Positions 45,397 to 56,869 of a stretch of 64,000 bases of DNA are shown in pieces. Below the pieces are notes generated by a model. The model was not told where the DNA came from. It made no database searches and saw only the letters and a program-made list of their open reading frames with translations. The DNA is taken from assembly GCF_030272615.1 (NCBI RefSeq), contig NC_081406.1:474469400-474533399 (forward strand), read 5' to 3'. Numbering within the stretch: the stretch's first letter is position 1; every line of letters begins with the position of its first letter. This DNA comes from Cryptomeria japonica (lineage: Eukaryota > Streptophyta > Pinopsida > Cupressales > Cupressaceae). The translations under genes and the position numbers were made by a program.

Positions 45397-46326
45397 TCAT
45401 CTTATAGCACTTTCATTGATAATAACTACAATCATAAGAGGATCATATTGATTTTGAATTTCATGAGAAGGTAACTCATCTTGTGTGAACACAATTTGAG
45501 CTTTGGGTTTGCTTGTAGAATCAATCAGGGAAGCCATGTTATTATTATTATTATTAGGTGTCACTGCAGGTGGGACATCTAAATTTTTTAAAGCATCTTG
45601 TAACATCCCATGATAGGCAGGTGAAGTTTGAACTAAATCCCAAATAGAAATCTTTTCCGGAGTAGTTTTAAGTTGTTCAATAAGATCATAGTCCTTACTA
45701 AGCATTTGTGAAATACAAGGAGCTTGAGGAAGAATAGGTTGGGAAGGAGGAAGTGAAGTTGGGATAACTGGAGGAGGATTAGGTTGCCTATTGTTTCTTG
45801 TGTTATAGGTATGAGCAACCACATTATAACTCTCTCTAGTCAGTTGCTTAGCATACTCATAAGGGCTCTTAGTAGAATAACCTCCTTGCACAGTAATAAT
45901 AGGTTTCTTAGGAGTGCAAAAATAATCATTAGCATAACCACCTTGAACCACTAAGATAGGCTTATTTAAAGGTTGAGAATTTTGAGAAGGACAAGCACCT
46001 TCGACAATGAAGAGAGGTTTGTTAAGTGTTTCATTTACATGTATCAAATTGATTGAGGATGGTTTAGAGGAATGAACAAAAGTGTTGGAAGAATTATTGA
46101 TAGTCTTCTCTTGCACTAAAATTTTATCACGGATTAAATCAATTTTAGGAGAGAGACAAGGGGTAGGCATTGATGTTCTAGTAGGAAGAGTAATACTAGG
46201 AAAGGTCATATCATCCTCTATCATCAAAGGATCTACATGGGGAATAAACTCTCTAGGAGAAGGATCAACATTACTCTCTAAAGTCTCACTTTTGAGAGGG
46301 AGATCTTTGAAAGAGATGTTAACCAT
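45397..46326 (-). pseudogene. E2 polyprotein middle and pre-protease block
   Basis: Corresponds to E1 from MVNISFKDLPLKSETLESNV on. It contains the VQGG blocks (VEGACPS, VVQGGYAND, TVQGGYSTK), an intact junction PSQPILPQAPCISQML where E1 is frameshifted, then SKDYDLIEQLKTTP and the first protease strand (LMIVVIINESAIR) up to a nonsense codon. Confidence 0.75.
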
Positions 46327-46443
46327 CTTGCTTTGAACTAGGGTTTCCTTATGAGTAGAACCAAGTTGAGGAGAGGGAGATGCTTTATTTTTAGAGGGTG
46401 AATAATTGAGATTTAAGGAAGGTGAGAAACTATCAAGGGAGTT

Positions 46444-47328
46444 TTAAATCTTGATTTCATCCCCTTTGGATAGGGTTCTCTCATGGGGTAGAGAATAATC
46501 TACACCTTCCTCTAATGGTTCATCCCAAATAGTGAGGTTGTTGAAAGGAATGTTTGAAGTATTGTCAATTTCGGGAGAGGAGATAACATTGTTTATTAAT
46601 TCCTCATCCTTAGGAGGGAGAGCATCAATAGATGTGTTAAACTCATCCTCTTTCCTCAAAATATGTTCAATATGATCTTTAGGGGAGAGAGAATTAAGGA
46701 AATTGCTTATTATTTCATCTTCTTTCTCTAAGGGATGCTTATGGGTAAGACAAACTTTAGGAGAAGGGTAAGCATTTATCATTAATTCATCATCTCTAGT
46801 GGGAATTTTATTGGAAAAGGAAATGCCATCACTAGGAAATGTAGGGATAATGTCATCTTCTTGCACAAAAGGATCCTCATGAAGGGAGTTTTTTTTAGGA
46901 GGAACATGAACATATTTCTCCAAAGATTCATGCTTAGGAAGGAGATCTTTGAAAGAAGTGTTCATAACCTCTTATTGCACTAACATGCCCCCATTGGAAG
47001 GACCAACTTTAGGAGAAAATAAGTAAATGTCCATCAATACCTTTTCACTTAGAGAGGAATCATGTAGGGAAGGTGAAGTAACATTAAGAAAGGTGTTTAT
47101 GATATCATTCTCTTCCTCTAGGATAGCTAAATAGGAATGGCACATTTTAGGAGAATTGTCAAGATCACTCTTAAAGTCTTCATCCTTAGAGCATGGGAGA
47201 GTCTCAAAGGGATTGGTAGCAACTCTTTTAGGCACTAAAATGTTGTTATAGATGGGGGGAGGTTCTTTAGGAGAAGGAAAAATAAGGGAAGCTAACCCAT
47301 TATCACATCTATGAAATGAATGCATCAT
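46444..47328 (-). pseudogene. E2 polyprotein N-terminal region
   Basis: Two parts in one frame separated by a stop near 46972. The first (MMHSFHRCDNGLASLIF) has no match in E1; the second matches E1 from LHEDPFVQEDDIIPTF on, including LEKEDEIISNFLNS. The product is acidic with no recognisable domain. Different N-termini in E1 and E2 point to deletion or recombination in one of them. Confidence 0.6.
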
Positions 47329-47641
47329 GACAACAATTTTCCTCTTTCAAATGATAACACATGCAAAATAGAAGGAAATGTTTAATTTTAACCAATGCAA
47401 GCACTTAGAATGTATATTTAGAAAATGAAATTTATGATTCAAATGAGTTCCTAAATCAGATTTGAAATTATTGATCCCAATTAAGCTATCCACAAGTTCA
47501 ACAAAACTAGGGTTTTAGCAAAAATTTCCTCTAAATTTTTTAATCTTGCAAGAAATTAAAACTTGTAAATACAAATTTGAATTTGAAATAGCATAAACAC
47601 TCAAATTTGAAAACATAAATCAGAATTAGAGAAGATTGGAA

Positions 47642-47659
47642 CTCATGTCGGGTTCACCA
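47642..47659 (-). other. E2 primer-binding site
   Basis: Minus strand TGGTGAACCCGACATGAG, three bases after the 5' LTR. Confidence 0.75.
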
Positions 47660-47662
47660 AAA

Positions 47663-49295
47663 TGTGTAGGGGAAAAAGTGACACTAAGCAAACATGCCCT
47701 AATCTCACTTTCAATCACACACTTGTGGAATACGAAAGAGCCTAGAGGTATCACACAATTGGCTGCTTCTTTTTGTGGAAGAGAGAGCCACGGGCTACCT
47801 ATTAGGATTTCTATTCCTTTGTTGCAAATGATAGATAGAATGATGCAAGTTCAACTATTAACCCTAAAGTGTAAGTATGAACTAGTAACTTTGAGCACAA
47901 GATTGTAGAATTGAGATTTAATGTTGAACAATTGTAAGGATAAGAGGAGAAATGTAAATGTGTACCTTGAATGGATTTGATTCTGCAAGATCTACCGTTG
48001 AAGCCGGAAGCCAAAAATACTGAAGCTGCTACCTCTGAAACTGCTGAAATTCACTGAAATGGACAGGGACTAGGGCACCCAACGCCCCTGTCCCAGGGAC
48101 CAGGGCACCCAGCGCCCCTATCCTGGCAGGACCAGGGCACCCCATGCCCCTGTCCTAGCTTTCTGGGTTGGAATTTGGTGTGAAGTTCTGTCTCGGTCCG
48201 CTTCCGTCGGATCTGCAACTTGCGACGTCCTTCGAATTCAAAAATCTGCACTTATATCTGAAAAGGGTTGTAGGTGGCTATATAGGGTTTTGCCTTAGTC
48301 AAACCCCCGCTTTGGTGATTTCCACCTCCATGAATAGCCAAGTTGTATAGTAAAAGTTGTGTGTGCAGACCTTGTGTGTGTGCAAGATCCTAAAATGAAA
48401 GTAAGCAAACTAGAGCAACCTAGAAAGTAAACCCTAATTGCTTGTAAATGATAATGTAAATGCTCCAAATCAAGATGAAAAGTGATCTAAAGCATGAATA
48501 CAAATGATATAATGAGGCTTATGCAAAGACATGAAAACAACATGAAATCATACCCAACCCCAAGGGAGGGGTACAAGCCAATCTTCAGTCGGTGATCCCC
48601 TATTGCTCTTCAATGTCTTCAAAGCCCTAAATGGATGAATGAAATTGATGAATGCTTGATGGATGGATGTTGAATGTTGTTGAAGTCTTCAAAGATCTGC
48701 TCTTTCGCTACATAGAAGGCCCCTGAAAACCAAAATTCCCGATCCTTTCCAATGAAAAAGAGAGCTCTTATATATGAAACCCTAGGTCTTAATTTCAACT
48801 TTAGGCTGACTTAGAGATTGAATCTCCCGCCAATTTCTTGGGGTTAAGCTTTATTTTATGATTGGATCGCGCTCCTAAAATTTTGGGAAAAATGTCCGGG
48901 ACCGTGTGCACTCCGGGCGCCATGGTCCCGACAACTTTTCACCAAATTTTTAGGGCCGTCGGATATGATGATTTTAGAGAGAATCCCGAAGTTACAGCTG
49001 ATTTCAAGATGTTTTGACCCCCGAAATCAAGCCCCCAAGTTCAAAATAGGACCTAATTAGGGTTTTAGATTAAATGATGTATTGGAAGAATAAAATGAAA
49101 GGGGCACACTTTAATGAAAAGGGCCCAACTTTATGATATGGGAGATGATAAAATAGAACCTTACACCTAATTAATTTAATTAATTAAGTGCTAAAGGGGG
49201 AATGCAATGCAAAATGCAAAATGCGCCAAGGCGGGCGCTAAACTAGGTGTGAAATTGTACCACCCTAGCAAGTGCGTACAATTTACGACGCTACA
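47663..49295 (-). repeat. E2 5' LTR
   Basis: Near copy of 40691-42324 with three hairpin units (48061-48157). Confidence 0.9.
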
Positions 49296-49296
49296 C

Positions 49297-50050
49297 TTAC
49301 TTTCCGTAGTCTCATCTCTGGCATTTTTGCCTTTAATAGGCTTTTCAATGCACTTCCCCTTTAGCATTTTGTAAACCAGGACCATGAGCCCCTGGTGGAG
49401 GGCATGATCACCTTTAGGGTCCTTTGGGATCTCCTTTATAGTATGATCCATTGAACAGGCCAGGTAATAGGGAAGGCTAACCCTTTCACCATGATGGAAA
49501 TGGTTAAGAAGAATGAAGTGATGCCCATAAGCCCTGGTAAACCTACCGTCTAAGGTAATATATTCAATAGAAGCAAATAAGACAAACCTCCATGGCCTGC
49601 AAATTCTCTTCGAGGAGTGGTAGGAGTTGTCAATTTTGATCATCTTTCTTCTCTCACCATCCGTAACAGGAAACTTGTCTACAGCCTTATCTGATATCCC
49701 TCTGTCCCTGTAAAATTTCATACCCTCGGTAGTCATCCTCGTGGCCTCAGCGATAACCTCTTCATCCACATTCATCATATGTGAGCCAATCAGAACTTTT
49801 CCATTTTTCTAGTTCTTTATGAAGTAGTTGGTAATTGTGGGGTCCTTCCCATTTAGTCGTTCCATGAAAACATTGAGCCCCCCCTGCTAAAGAATACTCC
49901 AGACTTCTTCATTCTTTCTCCATTCAGCGCATGAAGCAAGTTCAAATCTCTTCTTGTTTCCTCCCATTTTTCCAACACCTTCCTTGCAATGCCTTCTCTC
50001 ATTTTGATAACTTTTCCTTTGGTTTCTGTGTTTATTCTATAAGAACACCC
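49297..50050 (-). pseudogene. Element B unidentified domain, second copy
   Basis: Frame with few stops: MREGIARKVLEKWEETRRDL, a GGLNVFMERLNGKDPTITNY segment, then KNGKVLIGSHMMNVDEEVIA and TTEGMKFYRDRGISDKAVD. Downstream are YITLDGRFTRAYGHHFILLN and VSLPYYLACSMDHTI. The layout (short beta segment, Glu-rich helix, threonine-glycine turn, later hydrophobic helices) resembles 53614-54965, especially ITKDVIQRVTNFSTTGEAL. It is cut by E2 at 49296. The function is unknown to me; no nuclease or polymerase motifs. Confidence 0.45.
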
Positions 50051-50182
50051 ATAATCCGTGCCAAATAATGATGATATGACACCTATTTAATAGCTCATTA
50101 TCTTCAAGCAAGCCCTGCATCAAAAAAGGCGGTAAGGTCATTAGAAATAATGATTAAAAGTACCATGTTGCCTTGTATAGCT

Positions 50183-50497
50183 TCAGTCCTGATTGAGTAA
50201 GGATTTCATTTCACTTGCAATCTCCTTTTCACCATAACTAGTGATGATGTTTTTCGATTGGCAAGCCAGGTTGGCTGCCCAATCAGCACAAGAGTTGGCC
50301 TCCCTATAAACATGTGTAAAAACACACATTTCAAACTCTTCGCTGATTTTCCTTGTTGCTTTGATAGCATTACTAATTGACCATGATGGCGGGACTTTCA
50401 TATTTAAACAATTAATAATGTTTAAGGAGTCTCCTTCACACCAAACTTTCGTGCATTTGGCTTCTTTGGCAAGGATAATCCCATGATAAACCGCCAT
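50183..50497 (-). pseudogene. LINE 2 RNase H, C-terminal part
   Basis: Contains the Glu strand (EAMAVYHGIILAKEA), Asp in CEGDSLNIINC, and HVYREANSCADWAANLA with the final Asp. Two stops separate it from the first RNase H strand (MKINFDGASKGNSG) at the end of 50561-51361. Confidence 0.85.
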
Positions 50498-50560
50498 GGC
50501 TTCGGTAACATGGTTGGTCTATTTTCCTATAGGAATACATTTTATGATTTTACATATTCC

Positions 50561-51361
50561 TCATTCATCCCTTAGGACCACTCCGCATCCTGCAACCCCC
50601 GAGTTTCCCTTAGAGGCCCCGTCAAAATTGATTTTCATCCATCCCCTAGGTGGGCTGATCCATATCACTCCCTCTCTAGGGTTACTCTGGATACTCTCTT
50701 GAGCTTTTAATCTCCATCTTTTATAGACAAGTTGGTCCTCCTTAGTGTTAGGATTATCGAAACCACCTATAATATTCATGTTTTCCACTATGCTTCTTAT
50801 TTTTTCAAACACAATGTTAGCCTTAGTGTACATTTCTCTAAAAATCCTGTCATTTCTCTCTTTCCATATACCCCAGCACATGTGTGGTAAAGCAATTCTC
50901 CATAGCAAGGTAGTAGTTCTATTTTTTGAAGGATGATGCCATGACTTGAAAATCTCCTGAATCGAGTTGGGGAAGCTCCAACTGATATTGAATTGATCCA
51001 GACAACTTCCCCAAACATCAGTTGAGAAGGGGCAATGAAAGAGCATATGATTTATTGTCTCCTCATTTTGCTTACAGAGTGTACAGAAACTTGGTATGTT
51101 GATACCTCTTTTTCTTATATTCTCTATGGTTAGAATTTTGTCTTGGATGGCTATCCAAAAGAAAATGTTGATCTTGGGGGTAAGGCCTTTCACCCATGCT
51201 TTAGCCCAGCATGGACTTTCCATGTTATTGTATTGTTGATGATAAAGAGATGCCACTGTAAAGGTACCACTAGCAATAAGTTTCCAAATTAGCTGGTTTT
51301 CTTCTTCAATCCTCACCATTGAGTTCATGACTTTGTTCAGACTACCTAATGACTGATCCAC
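50561..51361 (-). pseudogene. LINE 2 zf-RVT region and RNase H N-terminus
   Basis: Contains the zf-RVT pattern (KINIFFWIAIQDKILT, then CTLCKQNEETINHMLFHC), a connector (WGIWKERNDRIFRE) and the first RNase H strand with FDGASKGNSGVAGCG. Same frame as the RT upstream. Confidence 0.87.
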
Positions 51362-51379
51362 TTGAGATAAGTCTTTCCA

Positions 51380-52924
51380 CTATCCATCTTTCCAATAATC
51401 CTCCACCTTGGTTCCAAATCTTTCCTTGCATTGAATCTGATATCTATTCCACTCAAGGTTTTCATTTAGAGGGGTCTCCATAAGCCAAGGATCCTCCCAG
51501 AACTGGATAAGATTCCCTTTCCCCAACTTCCATTTTGTGCCTTTGATAATTAAGTCTCTAGTCCTAGAGATATTTTTCCAAATATTGGATCCAATTGGGA
51601 TAATCTCCGCTTTGAGGAAACTTTGAAGATTTGGACATTGGCTTTTATATTTGTTGTCCCATATTTTTTTCCACTCTCCTTGATTTCTATATCCTCTCCA
51701 AATCTTCTTAGCCATAAGGTATTCATTTATGTCTCTTATTCTTCTAAGGCCCAGACCGCCTTTATTCATAGGCTTACAGACCTTCTCCCAAACAATTAAA
51801 TTCATTCTCTTCTTCTCCTCAACCCCTGTCCATAAAAAGGATCTTTGTATTTTTTCAATGGCCTCTCCATACTTAGTAGGAATCCTTAACAAACTAATGG
51901 CATAGAGAGGGATACTTTGAAGAGTGGTTTTTAGCATTTGAACCTTACCTGCTTGACTAAGTAGAGCTCCCTTCCATCCAGATAGCTTTTTATGTAATTT
52001 ATCCACCAAGGCTCCCCAAAAGGTATCTGGAGGATCCTGACCTAAAGGGAGCCCCAAATAGGAGGCAGACAAGTCACCAATTTGGCCACCCAGAATGTTA
52101 CTAATTTTAATCCTCCTTCTCTCTGGGGTGTTGATAAAATAAACATAGCTTTTAGACCAATTTATAAGCTTACCAGTAGCCTCTCCATAGATATCCAAAG
52201 CTTTTTTTAGTCTTCTAGCGTCCTTCACAGTGGCTTTTCCCATTATTATAGAATCATCAACAAACTGCTGATGAGAGCATATTTGATTTGTCGAAGAAGG
52301 TTTTAGACCACAAAACTCCCTTTTCTCAACCATCTTTCCAATACATCTCCCCAAACATTCTGCCATGATGATAAAGATCACTGGAGATAGGGAGTCCCCT
52401 TGCCTGAGACTTCTTGAGGCTTTAAAGAAAGGGGAGGGGGAGCCATTCATTAGCACAGAGAAAGTGACCGAAGAAACAAGTTGCCTGATGAGTCCAACAC
52501 TCCTAGGATTGAAACCAAAAGTTGAAAGACCATCCATCATAAAATCCCAATCCACTCTATCATAGGCTTTAGAAAGGTCAAGCTTCAGGAAAAAACCTTC
52601 ATTTTTAGAAAAGGCCAGAGAGTGGATATTTTCATGAATAGAGATGATTGAGTCCAAAATTTTCCTCCCCAAGACAAAACCACTTTGCTGAGGTGATATA
52701 ATGGAAGGAAGCAATTTGAGTATTCTAGAGGTAAGGACCTTAGAGATAATCTTGTAGAGAGAGTTGCATAAGCTTATAGGTCTGAAAAGATCCATTGAAT
52801 TAGCCCCCATCTTTTTGGGTATGAGAGCTATAAAAGTACCATTAACTTCTTTCAAAAGTTTTCTGGCACCAAAAAACTCTTTCACAGCTCTTGTAACATC
52901 ATCTCCAATAATATGCCAGTACAT
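51380..52924 (-). pseudogene. LINE 2 reverse transcriptase
   Basis: An uninterrupted 514-codon stretch with NGTFIALIPKKMGAN, FRPISLCNSLYKIISKVL, QQSGFVLGRKILDSI, LKLDLSKAYDRVDW, SLRQGDSLSPVIFI (Gly replaced by Ser) and the catalytic QFVDDSIIM. The thumb and post-RT blocks (YLGLPLGQDPP, GGLGLRRIRDINEYL) are intact. It is the longest clean polymerase frame in the window, but the element lacks a complete endonuclease and its RT N-terminus is behind stops. Confidence 0.93.
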
Positions 52925-53086
52925 TTAGAAGAAGAACATGGGAAAGCCATCCGGACCTGGGGCTTTGCTGCCCTCAAAGGACTTAACAACTGTCAGAATT
53001 TCATCATGGGAGGGAATAGCAGTTAAACTGTCATTGTGATCTTCCCCCAGAGTGGTAGGTATACTGTCAAGAAGTTCCCTTTGGGC

Positions 53087-53612
53087 CTATTTATTCAGAT
53101 TCTGATCCTTAGCAAGTAGATTAGAGAAAAAATCCATTGCAGTCTTGCTCATGGAATCATCATCTTCAACACATCTGCCATTCACTTTAATATGTACAAT
53201 TCTATTTATAGCCTTATGTCTAAGAGTGGACATATGGAAATATTTAGTGTTCCTATCCCCCTCCTTTAGCCAGACATTTCTCGATCTTTGTTTCCAGTAG
53301 GTTTCCTCTTTAGCTATTATTTCATGATATCTCATCAGAATAGCATCTTCAGTATTTCTAGACATATAGGTATAACCATTGTGTTGTATCTCATCCTGGA
53401 TCTCCTTGAGTTCTAAGAGGGTCGATGCTTTTGAGGTAAAGATGTTCCCAAAGCAGTCCTTATTCCACTTCTTGACATTATCTTTAACATTCTTCAGCTT
53501 TTTGACCACTTTATATATGGCATTGCCTTCAATACTAACATGCCACTAGTCCTTAATCTTACTTTCCAGGTCCGGGTGTCTAGTCCATATTTTTTCAAAT
53601 CTAAAAGGGACT
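53087..53612 (-). pseudogene. LINE 2 endonuclease-RT linker
   Basis: Typical L1 linker: WNKDCFGNIFTSKA, then EETYWKQRSRNVWLKEGDRN and KYFHMSTLRHKAINRI, with a stop at 53087 before the APGPDGFPMFFF block. At its right edge it carries only the last residues of the endonuclease domain, marking the 5' truncation. Confidence 0.8.
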
Positions 53613-53613
53613 T

Positions 53614-54965
53614 CTACTATTTTTTCTTCATCTTTGTTTGATTTGGCCCCTTCTTTTCTACTATTTGTTCTTCATCTTTGTTTGATTTGACCCCTGTTTG
53701 TTCACTTATACTAGTGGAAGTAGTAGCACCAGATGCTTCACCTCCATACTTCTTGTCTAACGTGTCAATCATTTTCCTTACTCTCTTTTGTATGATAGGC
53801 TCCTTGAGTTCCCTTTTTTATTTTGGAGCTTGCCTCTTCACAAGTTCCAAATCTCTTTTCTTTTCTATCTATATGTTTAGACAGTAATGTGTTTGCATAT
53901 ACTTTAGTAATGTCTGCCCTGACCTGATAACCAATAGCAGGTACCCAAAAGGTTCTAGGTTGAACAGCTTGAATAATGCAACAATCAGTATCAACAAGAA
54001 AACAAATGGTGTCCTTGTATTTTTTAACTATATCGGTTGGGATTCTCTCTCTTTTATGCATTCTTCTTTGGAATTCTTTAAAATAACCCCACATTGTTTC
54101 TCCAAACTTATCACCTGAATATCTAATCATTTCACCTATCTGAACCATGATAGGTTTATCTTCAGACCACTCTACATTGCCCTTACCAAGAAAGAAACTT
54201 TGCACATAGAAGAATATGCATACCAGTAATGAACCATACTTGAATGATTGCTTCTTGTCCTTGATTAAATCCATGTTCACCAGGAATTGACTTCTGATCA
54301 TCTCACAGCTATCATATGTAGCATCCTCCTTGATGATTTGATAATCTGCATGGATAGCACCACTCGACACACTATTCATGTGGCTTGGTTGATAAATCTT
54401 GTATCCCATCACTACAGAAGCAAACCTCACTTCTGCATCCTCAATATGAATGATTGTCATTGCTCTCCTGTCACACCAGGATTGAGTTAATCGAGTGACT
54501 TTACTAGTTGATATTGTCCTTAGGGTTAGTGCTTCACCGGTTGTGCTAAAATTTGTTACTCTTTGGATCACATCCTTTGTGATTTTGATTGGTGCTTTAG
54601 CTTCCAGCCATAGAAATTGACCATGCACTTTGCTTAGCACATACCTGACCCAATCAACATGAAATTAATCAGGAAAATCAATAGCATTCGACAAACCCTT
54701 GGTCTTTAGATGCAAATGTTTTGCCTTCAATAGATCATGATCACAAGAACCCTTTGAATTCATTTCGAATAAATTTATCTCCAAGTTCTTCAAGCTTGCA
54801 ATGGATGAAGGAGCGAGTATCTTCAACCAGTAACACATCGGAGGGCACATATGATAGGGCATCGATCATGTCGATCTCTCCAGCTTTCATAGGATGCAGC
54901 TTGAACTCGGGTTGTGGTTCATTTATTGCTTCAACCAACACAGGAGTCAACATAGAAGCTACCAT
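53614..54965 (-). pseudogene. Element B unidentified domain, first copy
   Basis: Starts MVASMLTPVLVEAINEPQPE and continues after small frame changes with VDWVRYVLSKVHGQFLWLEA. The longest open part (54640-53765, 291 residues) reads ITKDVIQRVTNFSTTGEAL and WCDRRAMTIIHIEDAEVRFA, then YGSLLVCIFFYVQSFFLGKG and a Lys/Ser tail that repeats KSNKDEE. It resembles 49297-50050 in layout and is probably the N-terminal half of the same protein, with LINE 2 between them. I do not recognise a named family. Confidence 0.45.
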
Positions 54966-55439
54966 GATGAACTTTAAATAATTTTTTCAAAAACAGGGTT
55001 TGAATACCTTCTCCTCTACGGTTACCAATCACCACTATCACACTACTTGATCATTTTGCACAAATAGCGCTAGCAAGATTTCGATCACCTTAGGTCATAT
55101 GAGAGCTCAAGAATGTTCACAAGAAAGCAAGGTAAATGAAATGTATTGTCATTTCTTTATTTATTCGTTAAGGTTTATCGGTTATTCAATACAACGGCTA
55201 GTTTGTACAATTTTGACCATTTACAACTTAAGGTACACCGATTTACTTCTTACTAGTTGCTTTATTACTAATACCGGTACACAAACAATATTTACACTAA
55301 CCCTCAAAATATCTACCAAATAAGATCTTTAAACAAACTTTTTATGCATCTAAACTATGCAGATAGACATAACCTCATATCAGTCAAGGGGATTCAATAA
55401 TGATCTTACCATATGTGCTCCCACTGAGCATCAGAATGC

Positions 55440-56868
55440 TTAGTTTGAAGAGGAATTGTCATCACCAGTGGATGATGACTTAGTTTCAGAATGATTCTCT
55501 CCTTCTTTTCTTTCTTTCTTCTTAGTCTATGTCTTTTTCATTTCATTCCTCACCTCTTCAACTATCTTCTTTCCTTTCAAGTCATTTGGCCCTTTCTTCT
55601 AACCAAACTCATTCATGTCTTCAGACTGGTTATAGGATCAGTTCCTGCATTCTCTGGCTAAGTGACCAATCTTATGGCAATTGAAACATGTCATACCAAT
55701 TGTCTTCCATGGTCCTGCATTATTTCTCTGACCCATTCTCATTCTGCAATTTTCTGTACCATGACCAAAATTGCCACAAGTGGAACATGTGGCATTGAGT
55801 TGATTACTCTTTCTACTAGGGATAACCGGTTTGGATGGTAATCTTGATGCATTTGTCTTGAACATGCATTCTTTAGATTTGTTTCCTTATTTATTGCATG
55901 TAAAGCAATATCCATTAAAGCTTATTCTACTAGACATGTTGCTAGATCGATATCTACACTCATAAGCAGTTTGTCCATACTTGTGACAGCTATAGCAATA
56001 ACCTTCAAAGGTGAAAGACTTCTTTTTACTGACCGGTTGATTTCTACAGACATCAAACTTATGACCCGGTTTAAAGATTTAGAAAACTTCATACCTTTCA
56101 TTCCCGATTTGTTCCTTTTATCATCCTTTGTCCTTTTGGATTTAGATGATTCTCCAGTTTCCATAGGACCTATACCAGACTAACCAAGACCAGTTGTCTC
56201 CTTTGTTCTCCTCTGAGCTTTTAATTGTTCATATATCTTCGTAGAGCTTTCATTAAATTTTCTCAGCTTTTTATTTCTCTCGTTTGCAGCTTTCAACTCA
56301 TTTTTCAGTTGTTCAATCTCTTTCATCATCTTCTCCTTTTCCTCTGCTTTGTCATGCAGATGCTCATGCATGGCTTCATTCTCTTGAGTGACAATTTGGA
56401 TTTCTTCATCTTTTTCAATGATGATTGCATCATTTTCTCTTAGGGCTTCTTCAGCAAGCCTTTTGGCTTTTTCAGCTTTTGACAAAACTTCTTCTGCATC
56501 TCTTTTTCTTTCATCTATTGTCTTGCTGGCTTCTAGTATTCAGTCATTCTCAAGGCTTGACTTTCATGCTCTATTTTTAGAAATGTGATTTCTTCAGTCA
56601 GCTTCTTGTTCTTTTCCATCAGTACTGAGACTACTTCTTCTGCTTCTTCATATCCACTTTGTTCAAAGAGTTGATCTATGATATCCTAACTCTCATTTAG
56701 TTGTAGAGTTATTTCTTTCCTTTTAACAAGTGTTTTTCTCAGTTTTTCTTTCAGCTGAGCAATCATTTCAATAGCTTCATCAATCTGCTTCTGATATAGG
56801 TATTCCTCCATGATGATTTTTCTCAAGCTGTCAAACTTTTCTTCAAAGGACCTAGGATCTGATACCAA
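55440..56868 (-). pseudogene. Element B gag-like protein with coiled coil and zinc knuckles
   Basis: Starts at MVSDPRSFEEKFDSLRK almost at the primer-binding site. Long heptad-type helices follow (IEQLKNELKAANERNKKLRK), then two CCHC knuckles, CSTCGNFGHGTENC and CFNCHKIGHLAREC (55638-55865), and an acidic Ser-rich end. Several stops and frame changes. Coiled coil followed by zinc knuckles suits a gag-type RNA-binding protein; the capsid-type fold is not evident. No protease follows. Confidence 0.55.
56850..56867 (-). other. Element B primer-binding site
   Basis: Minus strand TGGTATCAGATCCTAGGT, two bases after the LTR; the first 10 bases match the initiator-tRNA complement. Confidence 0.8.
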
Positions 56869-56869
56869 T

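Larger units (their letters stand above)
40691..49295 (-). mobile_element. Element E2: second copy of the protease/G-patch family
   Basis: LTRs of 1,634 and 1,633 bases (40691-42324 and 47663-49295), primer-binding site 47642-47659 and polypurine tract about 42325-42339, all on the minus strand. The polyprotein frame runs 47328 to 44185 in one phase with about five nonsense codons and no frameshift. Flanks TCCAA and CTTAC do not match, so no target duplication survives. Compared with E1 it has a different N-terminal segment but the same protease, G-patch and tail. Confidence 0.92.
50100..53612 (-). mobile_element. L1-type LINE 2, 5'-truncated
   Basis: Begins inside the end of the endonuclease/linker (FRFEKIWTRHPDLES), so ORF1 and most of the endonuclease are missing. 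RT, zf-RVT and RNase H follow in one frame with several stops. The right edge near 53612 is set by the switch to element B coding sequence; the left edge is approximate because no clear A-tail or target duplication is visible. Confidence 0.8.
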
